From Lunularia cruciata (taxonomy: Eukaryota; Streptophyta; Marchantiopsida; Lunulariales; Lunulariaceae), in contig OX419761.1 of NCBI GenBank assembly GCA_948567375.1, positions 15,812,501-15,876,500 of the forward strand: a stretch of DNA of 64,000 nt, written 5' to 3'. Shown piece by piece: positions 21,540 to 31,898 of the stretch. A model generated the notes under the pieces. The model did not search any database, was not told the DNA's origin, and worked only from the letters and a program-made list of their open reading frames with translations. How positions within the stretch are numbered: position 1 is the stretch's first letter; each line of letters opens with the position of its first letter. The position numbers and the translations under genes were made by a program.

Positions 21540-22560
21540 GGAAATTAATGGATAATGGTCCCCTTCGCTTCTTGCGGGTGCTGAGCTCCGAGTAGTTAAG
21601 GATGTTTGTAGGTGGGCTTTTGGCGTTTACGCTTGCCTCTCCAGTTCTTCTTCTTTATTTTGGCCTCTGGCCACCAACGTTTTAGCTTTATTGGCTTCTC
21701 ACTACTATAAGGGTCTTCGGGCTCCGTCCCACTAGTAAAAAGTACTTTAGATAAACGTTCTTAAATATCTTAAATGAACTCTAGCCGTGATATTGATCTC
21801 ACCTCTACAAAGTTCATGGGACTCCGTCCTCTTCAAAAGAATGTTCGAAAGAATAAGTTCTTAAATATCTTAATGGTCTGCGGTTGAAAAAATTGTCTAT
21901 AGGAGCTGTTTTCTATAGGCCAGCGTACTCTAGGCGCAGAGTGCAAGTCCGCCCACAAAGTGCGTAGAAAAAACCATTCCTATAACTGGAGAACCAACAC
22001 CAGGGATGTCAAATCTTCATCTTTCATTATGTGGCTGAACAGGCCAGTTTCAATGGTAAGCCTTCTTCGTTTCCTTCCGTTGAGAAGATTGAAAGTTAAC
22101 AAATCGGAGAAAACATATTTGGTAAAGTTCGAAAATATATGTAGCATGTAATCACCGGAGATTGGAAATTAAGAAGACAAGATGGGAGAGAAAATGTCGC
22201 CAATACAGATCATTTGTCTTGTCATTTTAATATTCAACAACTGGATACATATCAGGTATTTTGCAAATAAAGTCATCGGTAATGAAGACAGTTATTTATG
22301 TCGTAATAAAAGACCTTCTGCTGACAAAATCCTTAAATCATGAGTATCAATGTATGTATTCAAAAAGCGTATATCGGATTCATCTTAAATTCACTATTTA
22401 CAATTGCTTTTACAGAAAAATATATCATTAAATTTGAGGTGTTTGCATGAAACATAATCTAGCTTCATTTTACGGCGTAAAGTATCAAAGCACCGAATTG
22501 AATATTTATGAATTGTTTCGCGTTTGAACATGAAAGTGACGGTTGGTGTATCTAGTATTC
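21540..22560 (+). repeat. Dispersed repeat family R3, copy b
   Basis: This matches 7,600-8,560: gtccccttcgcttctt, gctgagctccgagtagtta, cctctggccacc, ggcgcagagtgcaagtccgcc, aaagtcatcggtaatgaagac and gcgtaaagtatcaaagcac. Internal deletions differ from copy a. It is non-coding. Confidence 0.65.
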
Positions 22561-22959
22561 CGGAAAAGTATATTCAACTAAATATAAATGTTCATGTAAG
22601 ATATTATTTTCCAGCTCAAATTTAAATTCCAGAGATAATTATGTGCCATTTGTACCAATCAGCTAATACTGCCCTAAAGGAAAAAAATCATTCACATCTA
22701 CCATTTTGAAGGATGAAACTGTTCATTATCTGCTTTTCGTTCATGGACTGATGCCTCCGCTGTGGAATGAACCCGGGAACAGGGGAGCACACTATCAAAG
22801 CAGAACCTAAGGCCAATATGATTGTGTATCCTCTGGTCTTTCTCTTTCCTCATCTAATTCCTTCGTTCAATTCTCTTATTCGATGTAGTTGTATGAACCA
22901 TATGACAAATTCTTCTTTCTCTTCGGAATCACACTTTTATGCTAGCAGGACATCATGCA
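22561..22959. repeat. Repeat fragment shared with 42,700-42,870 and the RLP 3' flanks
   Basis: The stretch gactgatgcctccgct-tggaatgaac-cgggaacaggggagcaca is repeated in variants at about 14,165, 39,115 and 42,820. Its order with R1 differs between places, so the repeats here are a mosaic. No gene. Confidence 0.5.
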
Positions 22960-24060
22960 TCTTAAAAATAGGGCTAAACTACACACGATATCCAGCAATC
23001 CGGTCGAGGCTCTTCACTACCAGATTCTGTTTATAAACTTCTTAATATTAACTGAAAGAGTACTTCTCTCTCACGATAAAAAGGAGTTGTGAAACAAGGA
23101 GATAAACATTAACTATTGAATCATGATTCCCTGGAATCTACAAATATATAACATCCACACAAGTAAAAAGCACCATCATATTCATGTGACATCTCTCATA
23201 TAGACTCTATTGGGGCTGAGCCCCATTTTACCTTGTTCATCTCTCCCTTGTGAGGGCTTGATGGGGGTCTTCCCATCCTTTATTTTTCTTTCCCTACGCG
23301 GTCGTCCTTCATGTATTCATGTTGTGAGAAGTGAGTGGGCCACCGAACTGCTGTCCAAAGCGTTCTCATTGACTTCGGTGTCCTTCGAATATAGCAGCGG
23401 TTGAAATATATCAACCTTAGAGGCTTTACATGCTTACTTTATGTGACACGTTGAAGATCAACCGAGTACAAGGATAAGACTCTTTGAATCCATAACTTCT
23501 AGTAACTTAAAAAAGTACAATCACTTCAAATGAATAGACAAGAGACATTTCACAACTAATGATATGTAAACTTAAAATAACAATGATTCCCTGACCAGCT
23601 TTATAGATAGGTTTTCTCCTAAGAAGTGATAAAGCCTATTACAGTGGGGTTACCTACCATGGGGCTTAGCCCCATCTTACCTTTTTTGTCTCTCTCTTGT
23701 ACGGCTTGATGGGGTCTTCCCATCCTTCATTTTTCCTACGCGGTTGCCTTTTTTTTTCCTACCATTCTAAGTTCGAGGAACAGACACACAGAAAAGAGAA
23801 GCAAACGTAATCACAGACAAAGCTACAGTTTTGTAGCTCAGGGCTACAAACAGTGCTGCCCAACAACCTCCGAAGACTAGTGGTGCCACTTGCTTTTGGA
23901 AGACTTTTTATACAGGAGAGCGCACATGCGAAGCGGTGCTCTTTTCCTCAGCCGGCAATGCCTTCCGCGCAATAGCGAATTTCGTGGTGTGAACACGGAA
24001 AGGACTTGCAAAGTTATTTACCGTTGGGGCTTAATTCCCCCTTGAAGTTAAGTTTTTGTT
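22960..24060 (+). repeat. Dispersed repeat family R1, copy d, with two hairpin modules
   Basis: This is the longest + strand copy, from aatagggctaaactacacacgatatcc to ttgttggcttgacgtggt. Two modules of ggggctNagcccc (23,212-23,224 and 23,661-23,673) are each followed by a cccattttacc-type word and the gatgggg-tct-tcccatc hairpin (23,260 and 23,708). The duplication of the module within one copy suggests that it moves or expands on its own. Confidence 0.65.
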
Positions 24061-24594
24061 GGCTTGACGTGGTGTTCTCACCCTTCTTACCTTGCTAACT
24101 TTTATATTTATTTAATTTACATTCAATCATATCTCTAGTAACACTTCCAAGTTCTGGTCAAGTATTTGGGTCACCGTGTTCACAATAAGACAACACTCAA
24201 GAGGAGAACTCTCCACATCGGAATACCCTCGTCTACGTTCCTAAGGTTCCCACGTGTAAGTTCTGTGGTGACTACCCATTGATTTGTTATCTCTACTGTA
24301 CTTCGAAGAACCGCATAGCATACAGTGGTAAGAAATCCCTCGAGTTAATCGCTGAAATTCCGACCTGAGATTGAGAGGTCACATTACGTTGAACAAAGTG
24401 ACCCACTAAGGTTTCTTTAAAACATTACAATATGCTGCAAAAGTACAGTGAAGAGTGGAAAACCTCTTCACTGAACACCATGCTTAGAGAACTGAAGGCG
24501 GGCAATCTTAAGAAGGTGGAGAAGATATGACTGCTGATACGAAATCCTGGGGAAACTAGACAGTAATAAACTTTAGTAAACAGGTAGACACAAT
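24061..24594. other. Intergenic stretch left of the copia element
   Basis: No gene or repeat family is recognised. A short inverted pair, gtgaagag-ggaaaacctcttcac, lies at 24,450-24,473. The last bases, acaat, recur beyond the other end of the copia element. Confidence 0.45.
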
Positions 24595-25000
24595 TGTTAG
24601 AAAATACAGTCCCAAGGGACCTCTCGCAATAGCACATCATAAGGCCCATTAAACATAAATCAGAGGACTAACAGGAAATAACGTGGTTCACTCCCTGTCC
24701 CAGAAGCTACCTCCACGGTTGAAACAGGCTCACACCAGCCTTCGAACCTCTATTTCCATTGTACATATGTATATATATATACAAACACAGGGATAGTCAC
24801 TCTGTCATCTGTCTAAACTCCTGAATATAGACCTGCGTGACTTCATGAGTATTGACCACTCAAGATATCTAGTCACTTTAATACTCAACCTTAGAAGTGA
24901 CTGAATATATATCCGCATGATACAGCAAGGAGTTTCCATCAGTCAAGTTTTGCTCTTGCTCTTGATCAGGCAAGTCACTTATAGCAAGCCAAACATAACA
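24595..25000 (-). repeat. Copia 3' LTR
   Basis: On the + strand it runs from tgttagaaaatacag to gcaagccaaacataaca. It contains a (TA)n run near 24,768-24,780, which is two bases longer than in the 5' LTR, and a short extra word (ttgatc) near 24,961. Confidence 0.9.
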
Positions 25001-25029
25001 AACTCCACCTTTCGCTTGTATCCACCTTA

Positions 25030-25570
25030 TCATCCCAAAGAGCAACATTGAACGTTAAGCAAGTTCATGCATAACTTGAACTTCTCAACAGGAATAGGTT
25101 TAGTCAACATATCAGCTGCGTTTACCTCTGTGCCAATCTTTTGCAAATTGATTTCACCATTTGTCACTGCTTCCCTGATAAAATGGTGTCTCACATCAAT
25201 ATGCTTTGTCATTGAATGATATACTTGATTCTTTGCCAAGTGAATAGCGCTTTGGCTATCACAAAAGAGTGTGGACTTCACATTAGGGAGTCCTATATCC
25301 TTGGCTCATCTTTGTAGCCATATTGCCTCCTTGGCAGCCTCAGTTGTTGCCATATATTCTGCCTCTGTAGTAGAAAGAGCAATAGTAGATTGGAGAGTAG
25401 ACTTCCAACTTACTGCACCACCAACAAGTGTAAAAGCAAATCCTATTGTAGACTTCTCTTATCCAAGTCTCCGGCAAAATCAGAATCTACGTACCCTGTA
25501 ATTCCTCCTTCTTGTTCCTTCTCCACATCAAACTTAATGCCAATATTTATAGTCCCTTTCAAGTAACGAA
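25030..25570 (-). pseudogene. Copia RNase H region (frameshifted)
   Basis: The last frame (25,281-25,030) has the copia RNase H end: LFCDSQSAIHLAKN, then KHIDVRHHFIRE and the closing ADMLTKP. Ahead of it, in another frame (about 25,490-25,290), lie DSDFAGDL-like residues and the STTEAEY core (ALSTTEAEYMATTEAA), followed by a stop. RNase H removes the RNA strand during reverse transcription. At least one frameshift and one stop separate the parts. Confidence 0.85.
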
Positions 25571-25574
25571 GTAT

Positions 25575-26593
25575 CTACTTCACAACTTCCCAATGTTGTT
25601 TCCCCAAATTTGCCATGTATATACTCACCATGCTCACAGCATATGAGATGTCTGGTCTAGTGCAGACCATAGCATACATTAAACTCCCAACAGCACTAGC
25701 ATAAGGAATGTTGGACATTACTTTTCTCTCCTCCTCATTTGATGGACATTGCTCCAATGATATCTTGAAATGACTTGCCATTGGAGTGTTCACGGGTTTT
25801 GCTTTCTCCATGCCAAACCGAGCAAGTAATTTTTCCAAATATCTTCTTTGAGATATCCATAATTTCTCTTGCTCCTGTCCCGATGGATTTCAATCCCAAG
25901 TACACTCTTTGAAGAACCCAAATCCTTCATATCAAACTCCTTACCAAGTTGTGCTTTCAATTTCTCCACCTCAACCATATCCTTTGCAGCAATCAGCATA
26001 TCATCCACATATAGTACCAAGATGATTAAATCAAATACTCTAGGTCCATGTAGCTTCTTGAGGTACACACAACAATCTGATTCACTTCTGTTATATCCCT
26101 GCTTCAACATGAAAGTATCAAATTTCATGTACTAAAGTCTTGGACTTTGCTTTAGTCCATATAAAGACTTTTGTAACCTGCAAACCAGGTTCTGGTTCCT
26201 TGGTACCACAAAACCTTCAGGTTGATGCATGTAAATCTCCTCCTCCAATTCTCCATGTAAAAAAGCAGTTGTAACATCTAGTTGCTCCAATTCCAAGTTA
26301 TGCAATGCAACTATTGCCAATAGTGCACGAATTGAAGAGATTTTTACCACTGGTGAAAAAATCTCATTTAAGTCAATACCTTCGTTTTGGCTGTAACCCT
26401 TTGCTACAAGCCTTGCTTTGTATCTATCTCCACCTGATTTTGGAAGTCCTTCCTTCTTCCAAAATATCCATTTGCAACCAATTGCCTTCTTTCCCATAGG
26501 CAATTTTTCAAGTCTCCAAGTTTGGTTCTTGGCCAAAGACTTCATCTCCTCATCCATTGCACAATGCCACTTTTGACATTCTTGATCTTGCAT
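25575..26593 (-). pseudogene. Copia reverse transcriptase (two breaks)
   Basis: The frame from 26,593 reads the copia RT family region: KWIFWKKEG, KARLVAKGYSQ, FSPVVK, LDVTTAFLHGELEEEIYM, and KSLYGLKQSPR. It is stopped by TAG at about 26,130 where Trp is expected. It continues in the same frame to the catalytic YVDDML at about 26,010 and is then frameshifted near 25,840 into a frame with the NIPYASAVGSLMYAM and TRPDISYAV motifs. The enzyme copies element RNA into DNA. Confidence 0.9.
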
Positions 26594-26614
26594 TGCCTCT
26601 TCATATGAAGAAGG

Positions 26615-28981
26615 CTAACCATTCTCCGTAAGAAGGGCATAAGCTACAAAAGAATCATCAAATCTCTTTGGAGGCCTTCTATCCCTATTTGGATACCTAC
26701 GTTCATGAATCACTTCTGGGCTTTGCTCTTCTAATGGTTCACTTGGTAGATCTACAAGAGGTGAAATGTCTTCATTTCCAGTATCAATATCTATCTTAAC
26801 AAAATCTGACTGAATTTGTTTTTTCTTTTCTTTTGCTATAGTAATAGTCTTCATTGTACTAGTCTCATCAAAAACTACATCCCTACTCACAACAAGACAA
26901 CACCTTTCTGGATCCCACAATCTATATCCCTTTGTATCCTTCTCATATCCCAAGAATATACATTTTCTAGATTTGGAGTCTAACTTTGTCCTTTGTTCTT
27001 GTTGAATATGAACATAAGCTATGCATCCAAATACTCTAAGTGAAGAGTAATCAACATGCCTACCTGTCCATTTTTCCATAGGTGTCTTACACTCAATAGC
27101 AGTAGAGGGAGAAATGTTTACCAAATGACAAGCCGTATTTCTAGCTTCTGCCCAAAAACTCTTCTCCAATCCAGCATTGCTTAGCATACTTCTTGCTTTC
27201 TCCAAGAGTGTACAATTTATCCGCTCTGCCACACCATTTTGTTGAGGAGTACCCGGTATGGTAAAGTGATGGATTATCCCTTCACTCTTACAATATCTAT
27301 CAAACTCTCCAGATTTGTATTCTCCACCATTATCAGACCTCAAACACTTCACTTTCCTTCCAATTTGTTTCTCCATCATCACCTTCCATTGTTTAAAGAT
27401 AGAGAAGACCTCTGATTTTTGCTTTATGGTGTAGACCCATACTCTCCTAGAGTAATCATCAACCAAAGACACGAAATATAATGCTCTAGATTTTGAAGCT
27501 ACAGGTGCAGGGCCCCAAACATCAGAATGCACATAGTCTAAAATTCCCTTTATGCAATGAACTCCTGTGGAAAAGCTTACCCTCCGTTGCTTTCCTATTA
27601 CACAATGCTCACAGAATTTTAACTTCCAACTTTTAAGGCCCTTCAGAAGTTGTTGCTTGGACAATTCACTTAAGCCCCTTTCACTCATATGACCCAAACG
27701 GAGGTCCCATAACTGAGTAAGATCTTTGGGATCTTCATTTTCAGAAATAGTACTTGCCATTCCTCCAGTGATGGTCTCTCCGACAAGCTCATAAAGGTTT
27801 CCTATCTTCTTGCCTTTCATCACAACCAATGCTCCTTTTGATACCTTGAGTGTTCCATTTTCTGCTCCCCACCTCCAACCATTTGAGTCCAAAGTGCCTA
27901 GTGATATCAAATTCTTCCTTAACTCAGGAACATGTCTCACATCAACAAGAGTCCTCACAATACCATCAAACATCTTAATGTGTATTGTACCAATGCCAAT
28001 AGCTTTACAAGCCATGTTGTTCCCCATTATTACAGATCCTCCATTGAATGATTTGTACTCATGAAACCAGTCCTTATTTGGACACATATGGTAAGAGCAA
28101 CCTGAGTCCAATATCCATGACTCCTCAAATTGATCTTTGTCTTGGGTAACACATAGAACATCATCCACAACTCCAGATGACTCAGCAATGCTTGCTTGAT
28201 CTGAAAGTTGACCTTTATCCTTGTTGGACTCAAGCCTCTTGTTGTTACAATCCTTCTTGAAATGTCCAACCTTCCCACAAATCCAGCACTTGCCTTTGAA
28301 ACCTCCGGTTCTAGACTTGGATCTTGATTTACTCCTGATCTGCTCTCTCTCTCTTGTCCTTCCTCTGATAAATAGAGCCTCTGAATTTGTCTTTTCTTGG
28401 TTGGATCTTTTGCACATCTCATTGGACAATAATGCTGAAGTGACCTCCTCACAGTTTATATCATCCTTCCCATATAGAAGAGTTGTGACCAGATGCTCAT
28501 ATGATGGAGAAAGTGAAGTCAATAACAGCAATGCCTTATCCTCCTCTTCTAACTTAACCTCTATGCTCATCAACTCACAAATGATTTTGTTGAAAGCATT
28601 GAGGTGCTCCATAATACTCTGGCCTTCCTTCATCCTCAACATATACAACTTCTGTTTAAGAAACAGTCTGTTTGTCAAAGACTTGGTCATATAAAGATTT
28701 TTCAGTTTGGCCCATAGTTTTGGTGCAGATTCCTCATTCATAACATTGTATAGCACTTCATCAGCAAGGTTCAACCTAATAGTGCTAATAGCTCTCAGAT
28801 CTGCATCTTCATCTTCCCCATCCTCATCACTTTTGTCCTCCTTTTTCTTCTTCAGTGCTCCATGCAGTCCTTGCTGGACAAGAAGGTCCTTCATCTTCAG
28901 TTGCCAAAGTCCAAAATTGTTTTTCCCATCAAACTTCTCCACTGCAAATTTAGCATTGGATATGGATATCACCCCTGCCAT
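26615..28981 (-). CDS. Copia gag-protease-integrase polyprotein, N-terminal part
   Basis: The first in-frame ATG after the primer site is at 28,981 (MAGVISISNAK). Domains in order are a Tnt1-type gag (FGLWQLKMKDLLVQQGL), an RS-rich linker, one CCHC zinc knuckle (CWICGKVGHFKKDC), protease with the DSG active site (WILDSGCSYHMCPN), the GAG-pre-integrase HLGH-type region (LRLGHMSERGL), and the integrase core with HSDVWGP, DDYSRR, SDNGGEYKS and the PQQNGVAER glutamate motif. The frame is open for nearly 800 codons and ends at a TAG after LLTENG. RT would follow in the same frame, so a single substitution cut the polyprotein. Confidence 0.92.
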   Translation of the reverse strand: MAGVISISNAKFAVEKFDGKNNFGLWQLKMKDLLVQQGLHGALKKKKEDKSDEDGEDEDADLRAISTIRLNLADEVLYNVMNEESAPKLWAKLKNLYMTKSLTNRLFLKQKLYMLRMKEGQSIMEHLNAFNKIICELMSIEVKLEEEDKALLLLTSLSPSYEHLVTTLLYGKDDINCEEVTSALLSNEMCKRSNQEKTNSEALFIRGRTREREQIRSKSRSKSRTGGFKGKCWICGKVGHFKKDCNNKRLESNKDKGQLSDQASIAESSGVVDDVLCVTQDKDQFEESWILDSGCSYHMCPNKDWFHEYKSFNGGSVIMGNNMACKAIGIGTIHIKMFDGIVRTLVDVRHVPELRKNLISLGTLDSNGWRWGAENGTLKVSKGALVVMKGKKIGNLYELVGETITGGMASTISENEDPKDLTQLWDLRLGHMSERGLSELSKQQLLKGLKSWKLKFCEHCVIGKQRRVSFSTGVHCIKGILDYVHSDVWGPAPVASKSRALYFVSLVDDYSRRVWVYTIKQKSEVFSIFKQWKVMMEKQIGRKVKCLRSDNGGEYKSGEFDRYCKSEGIIHHFTIPGTPQQNGVAERINCTLLEKARSMLSNAGLEKSFWAEARNTACHLVNISPSTAIECKTPMEKWTGRHVDYSSLRVFGCIAYVHIQQEQRTKLDSKSRKCIFLGYEKDTKGYRLWDPERCCLVVSRDVVFDETSTMKTITIAKEKKKQIQSDFVKIDIDTGNEDISPLVDLPSEPLEEQSPEVIHERRYPNRDRRPPKRFDDSFVAYALLTENG

Positions 28982-29057
28982 TGCTTTGCTGTGGACTTGC
29001 TTCTGGACCCACTTCCCTGCACCATCAGATCTCAAGACCCTCTTAAGGACCAACTAT

Positions 29058-29069
29058 GCTCTGATACCA
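29058..29069 (-). other. Copia primer binding site, tRNA-iMet
   Basis: On the minus strand TGGTATCAGAGC starts two bases inside the 5' LTR, complementary to initiator methionine tRNA. Confidence 0.9.
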
Positions 29070-29071
29070 AT

Positions 29072-29469
29072 TGTCAGAAAATACAGTCCCAAGGACCTCT
29101 CGCAATAGTACATCATCAGGCCCATTAAACATAAATCAGAGGACTAACAGGAAATAATGTGGTTCACTCCATGTCCCGGAAGCTACATCCACGGCTGAAA
29201 CAGGCTCACACCAGCCTTCGAACCTCTATTTCCATTGTACATATGTATATATATACAAAACACATGGGATAGTCACTCTGTCATCTGTCTAAACTCCTGA
29301 ATATAGACCTGCGTGACTTCATGAGTATTGACCACTCAAGATAACTAGTCACTTTAATAGTCAACTTTAGAAGTGACTGAATATATACCGCATGATACAG
29401 CAAGGAGTTTCCATCAGTCAAGTTTTGCTCTTGCTCAGGCAAGTCACTTATAGCAAGCCAAACATAACA
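29072..29469 (-). repeat. Copia 5' LTR
   Basis: It runs on the + strand from tgtcagaaaatacag to the final cataaca. It is nearly identical to the LTR at 24,595-25,000. Read on the minus strand it supplies the promoter of the element. Confidence 0.9.
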
Positions 29470-31030
29470 GACAATCCGTATTGACATCCAATTGCTCCAA
29501 CTCTTCAGAAGTACCATGTAAAATTGTATATTTTAGCTCTGTGCGTTCTCCTTGGAATTGGAATTACAATTTCAAGGGCGGCTCCATTGCACCTCCTTGA
29601 AGATTGAATTGAGTATTCCAATTTTTAAAAAGTTGTTATATGTTATTACTTTTCTAAACAACGTATTTGAACATTTTTAGTTCTTCTTGTGACCTGGTTC
29701 AAGGTGTTTGATGGCACCTTTCCAAATTTGAAAGAGAGATACTCATATTATGTCGCTTTTGCTTTTTATACTTATTCTTATATTAGATTGGTGCTGTGTT
29801 TTCATAGATCTAGTTTTATAACATATGGATTTGGAAAAGTTCAGTTTAATTGACGTGGAACCGAGCTAGGACGCCTACCTCCACGGAACTATTTTCATTC
29901 TTTGCTTTTTAGCTCAATCTCCAGCCTTTAAGTAGCAACTTGTATATAAATTTTGGAGCATTCTATAACTGTCCTTTATATAAACGGAATGCTGATCCAA
30001 TTCCTAAACTTTCATAAAAGTAGGTAACATTATCTCTTTATCATATCAAGCTGTGATGATATTAGCAAAAAATTAGTTAAAGCAACGTTGATAATCTTGT
30101 TCACACATATCTCAGAGGTGACGTATATTTTCATACATACTCTGAAGTAATGTGGGCATGTCTTATAAATTTTATTTCTTATTCCAAAAATTTCAACTTT
30201 GTAATGCAGATCCGATATTCATCCGCTATATGATGTTTGTATACCGTCATTGTAATTGTTATTGTAAGCATCGCCATATTGCAGAAAGCCTGTGGTACTT
30301 ACACCTATTAACAATTACATCTCTATATTTGCGTATGAGATCACACAACCTCCATCATGATAGCCCAGTCCAGTTTATATAGGTATTCATTCAATATATT
30401 CAAATTCTCTGCATGAAGGTGAGTTGAGATGGAAAGCAATGGTCTCCTCGACACAAAAAGTCGTTGATATAGTGTTCGTCTTTTAAGTCTAGAAACTGGT
30501 CTTTAAACACAACATACTCGTTAATGTCTTCGGTAATTTAAGAGCAATCACAAAGAGATCTAGAGCTCCGACACATCTCTCACATTACACAAGGGTGTTC
30601 AAATACCTTCTAATTGATACATACGCAGATACAATAAATAATCAATTATCTCAATTCAATGAAAGGTTGATTCATATTTTGCGAGAGGGTGGCCGCGTAG
30701 AAAACTCGAAGGATGGGAAGACTCCATCCAGCCCGTACAAGGCTTAGACAAAATAGATAAAATAGGGTTGAATAAAATAGGCAAAAATAGGTAAAAAACC
30801 CCAATATTCATATCACCAACACGTTTATCCACATTTAAGAACTTCTATTGAGAACCACCACACCGTAACTAAATTCTCACCACATACGTACGTAAGGTAT
30901 TGTGTGGACATTTATATAAAAGAGTATGTCTAATTGTACTGCTCTGTCATAAGGAATTTAGTGCGATTTCACACGGAAAATGGTAAAGAATTGTGCTACA
31001 GAAAGACCTTCTCCCGAAGACTTCTGCACT
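29470..31030. other. Intergenic stretch between copia and NLR-1
   Basis: It contains the minus-strand partner of the RLP-A insertion (29,575-29,790), one hairpin motif at 30,712-30,728 on the minus strand followed by a row of aaaatag words (30,750-30,800), and otherwise no recognisable gene. Confidence 0.5.
29575..29790 (+). repeat. Unnamed repeat, partner of the insertion in RLP-A
   Basis: It is the reverse complement of 12,048-12,300. Shared words are ttgttatatgttatta, gacctggttca and gtgtttgatggcacc. Class unknown. Confidence 0.6.
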
Positions 31031-31065
31031 CATTTCCATACTGTACACGCTTTCACCGACTCTGC

Positions 31066-31500
31066 GATGACTTTTTTGACCAAGAAAGTACACCGGCAGG
31101 GTATCGAAGGAAAACTGATCGCCATTTCGGTATGGTGGTGTATAACTTCTGGTTCTACCAAATGAGAGAAGCTGGAGATATTGCATTTTCTGCAAGTCTT
31201 ATGGCCATGAACGAGTAAGTACTGCAACTGATAGTTCTGGATTTGAGCTTGGAAGGAACTCGCTCACAGAGCTTCCTATGTTGAGAATTCTTCCTGAGAG
31301 AATACTGGACGAACTCGCAACTCCTCTCAGTGTCTCTTCAGAGCATATTTCAGTCGAAACGCTGCAAAACAGTGCTACTGACAGAAATATCGAAGTGAGA
31401 GTTATCTTCTTCGATGGACCTGAGAACAGGGCAAGGCAAGTCTACACTGCTTACCAGCATCTGCTCGTACAGACATTTTTTAGTTTGTTTCCGATCTGCT
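31066..31500 (+). other. Conserved leader region of NLR-1
   Basis: This is duplicated upstream of NLR-2 (44,828-45,260). It has a short frame ending at a good splice donor (AACGA/GTAAGT near 31,215; AGCGA/GTAAGT near 44,977). After it comes a second block reading NIEVRVIFFDG at 31,386, similar to the hydrolase start MEVIFFHG. These could be 5' non-coding exons or relics of an extra hydrolase exon. Frames differ between the two copies, so I do not call a CDS. Confidence 0.45.
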
Positions 31501-31898
31501 GAGTGGAAGTTTTTGCATTGCTCGGGTTCAGTTCGGGCTTCACCTACATATTGTTCATCATGTTGAGGAAAACCTGTGCTCAAACGTCAGTCAGTAAAAC
31601 TTTTCTTTCTGCTTGAGACTAGCATTGAGACTGGTATAGTACGACGGCATTACATTTCATGAAATTGACAACACATTTCAAAACATTGTATTTGTATAGT
31701 AGCGTCGGAAAGGCAAAACTCCTACACGTCATTATGCTTTGCGATGAAACAGAAAGAGGGATTGAATACATAGAAACCAGAGAAAAAAGCAAATTTATAG
31801 TAGTTTGTCATGTCTTGTGTCATCAGCTATTATACGTGGTTCCTGCATCCACATTTGATCTATTCCGGGGCGACAATCCACAGCATCCATACGTGACT

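Larger units (their letters stand above)
24595..29469 (-). mobile_element. Ty1-copia retrotransposon, Tork/Tnt1-like, nearly full length
   Basis: Two LTRs of 406 and 398 bp, both TG...CA, flank gag, protease, integrase, reverse transcriptase and RNase H on the minus strand. The primer site lies inside the right (5') LTR and a purine-rich tract (aaaggtggag read on the minus strand) inside the left (3') LTR. The flanks carry acaat on both sides, offset by one base on the right, a likely 5-bp target duplication. By eye the LTRs differ by about eleven substitutions and a few small indels, so the insertion is fairly young. Stops and frameshifts in the RT region mean the element cannot move by itself. 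Confidence 0.92.

Noticed and set aside
28030-29128. Several long frames opposite or offset to the copia gag-pol
   Set aside because: They are shadows of the gag-pol frame; motifs are found only in the minus-strand frame.
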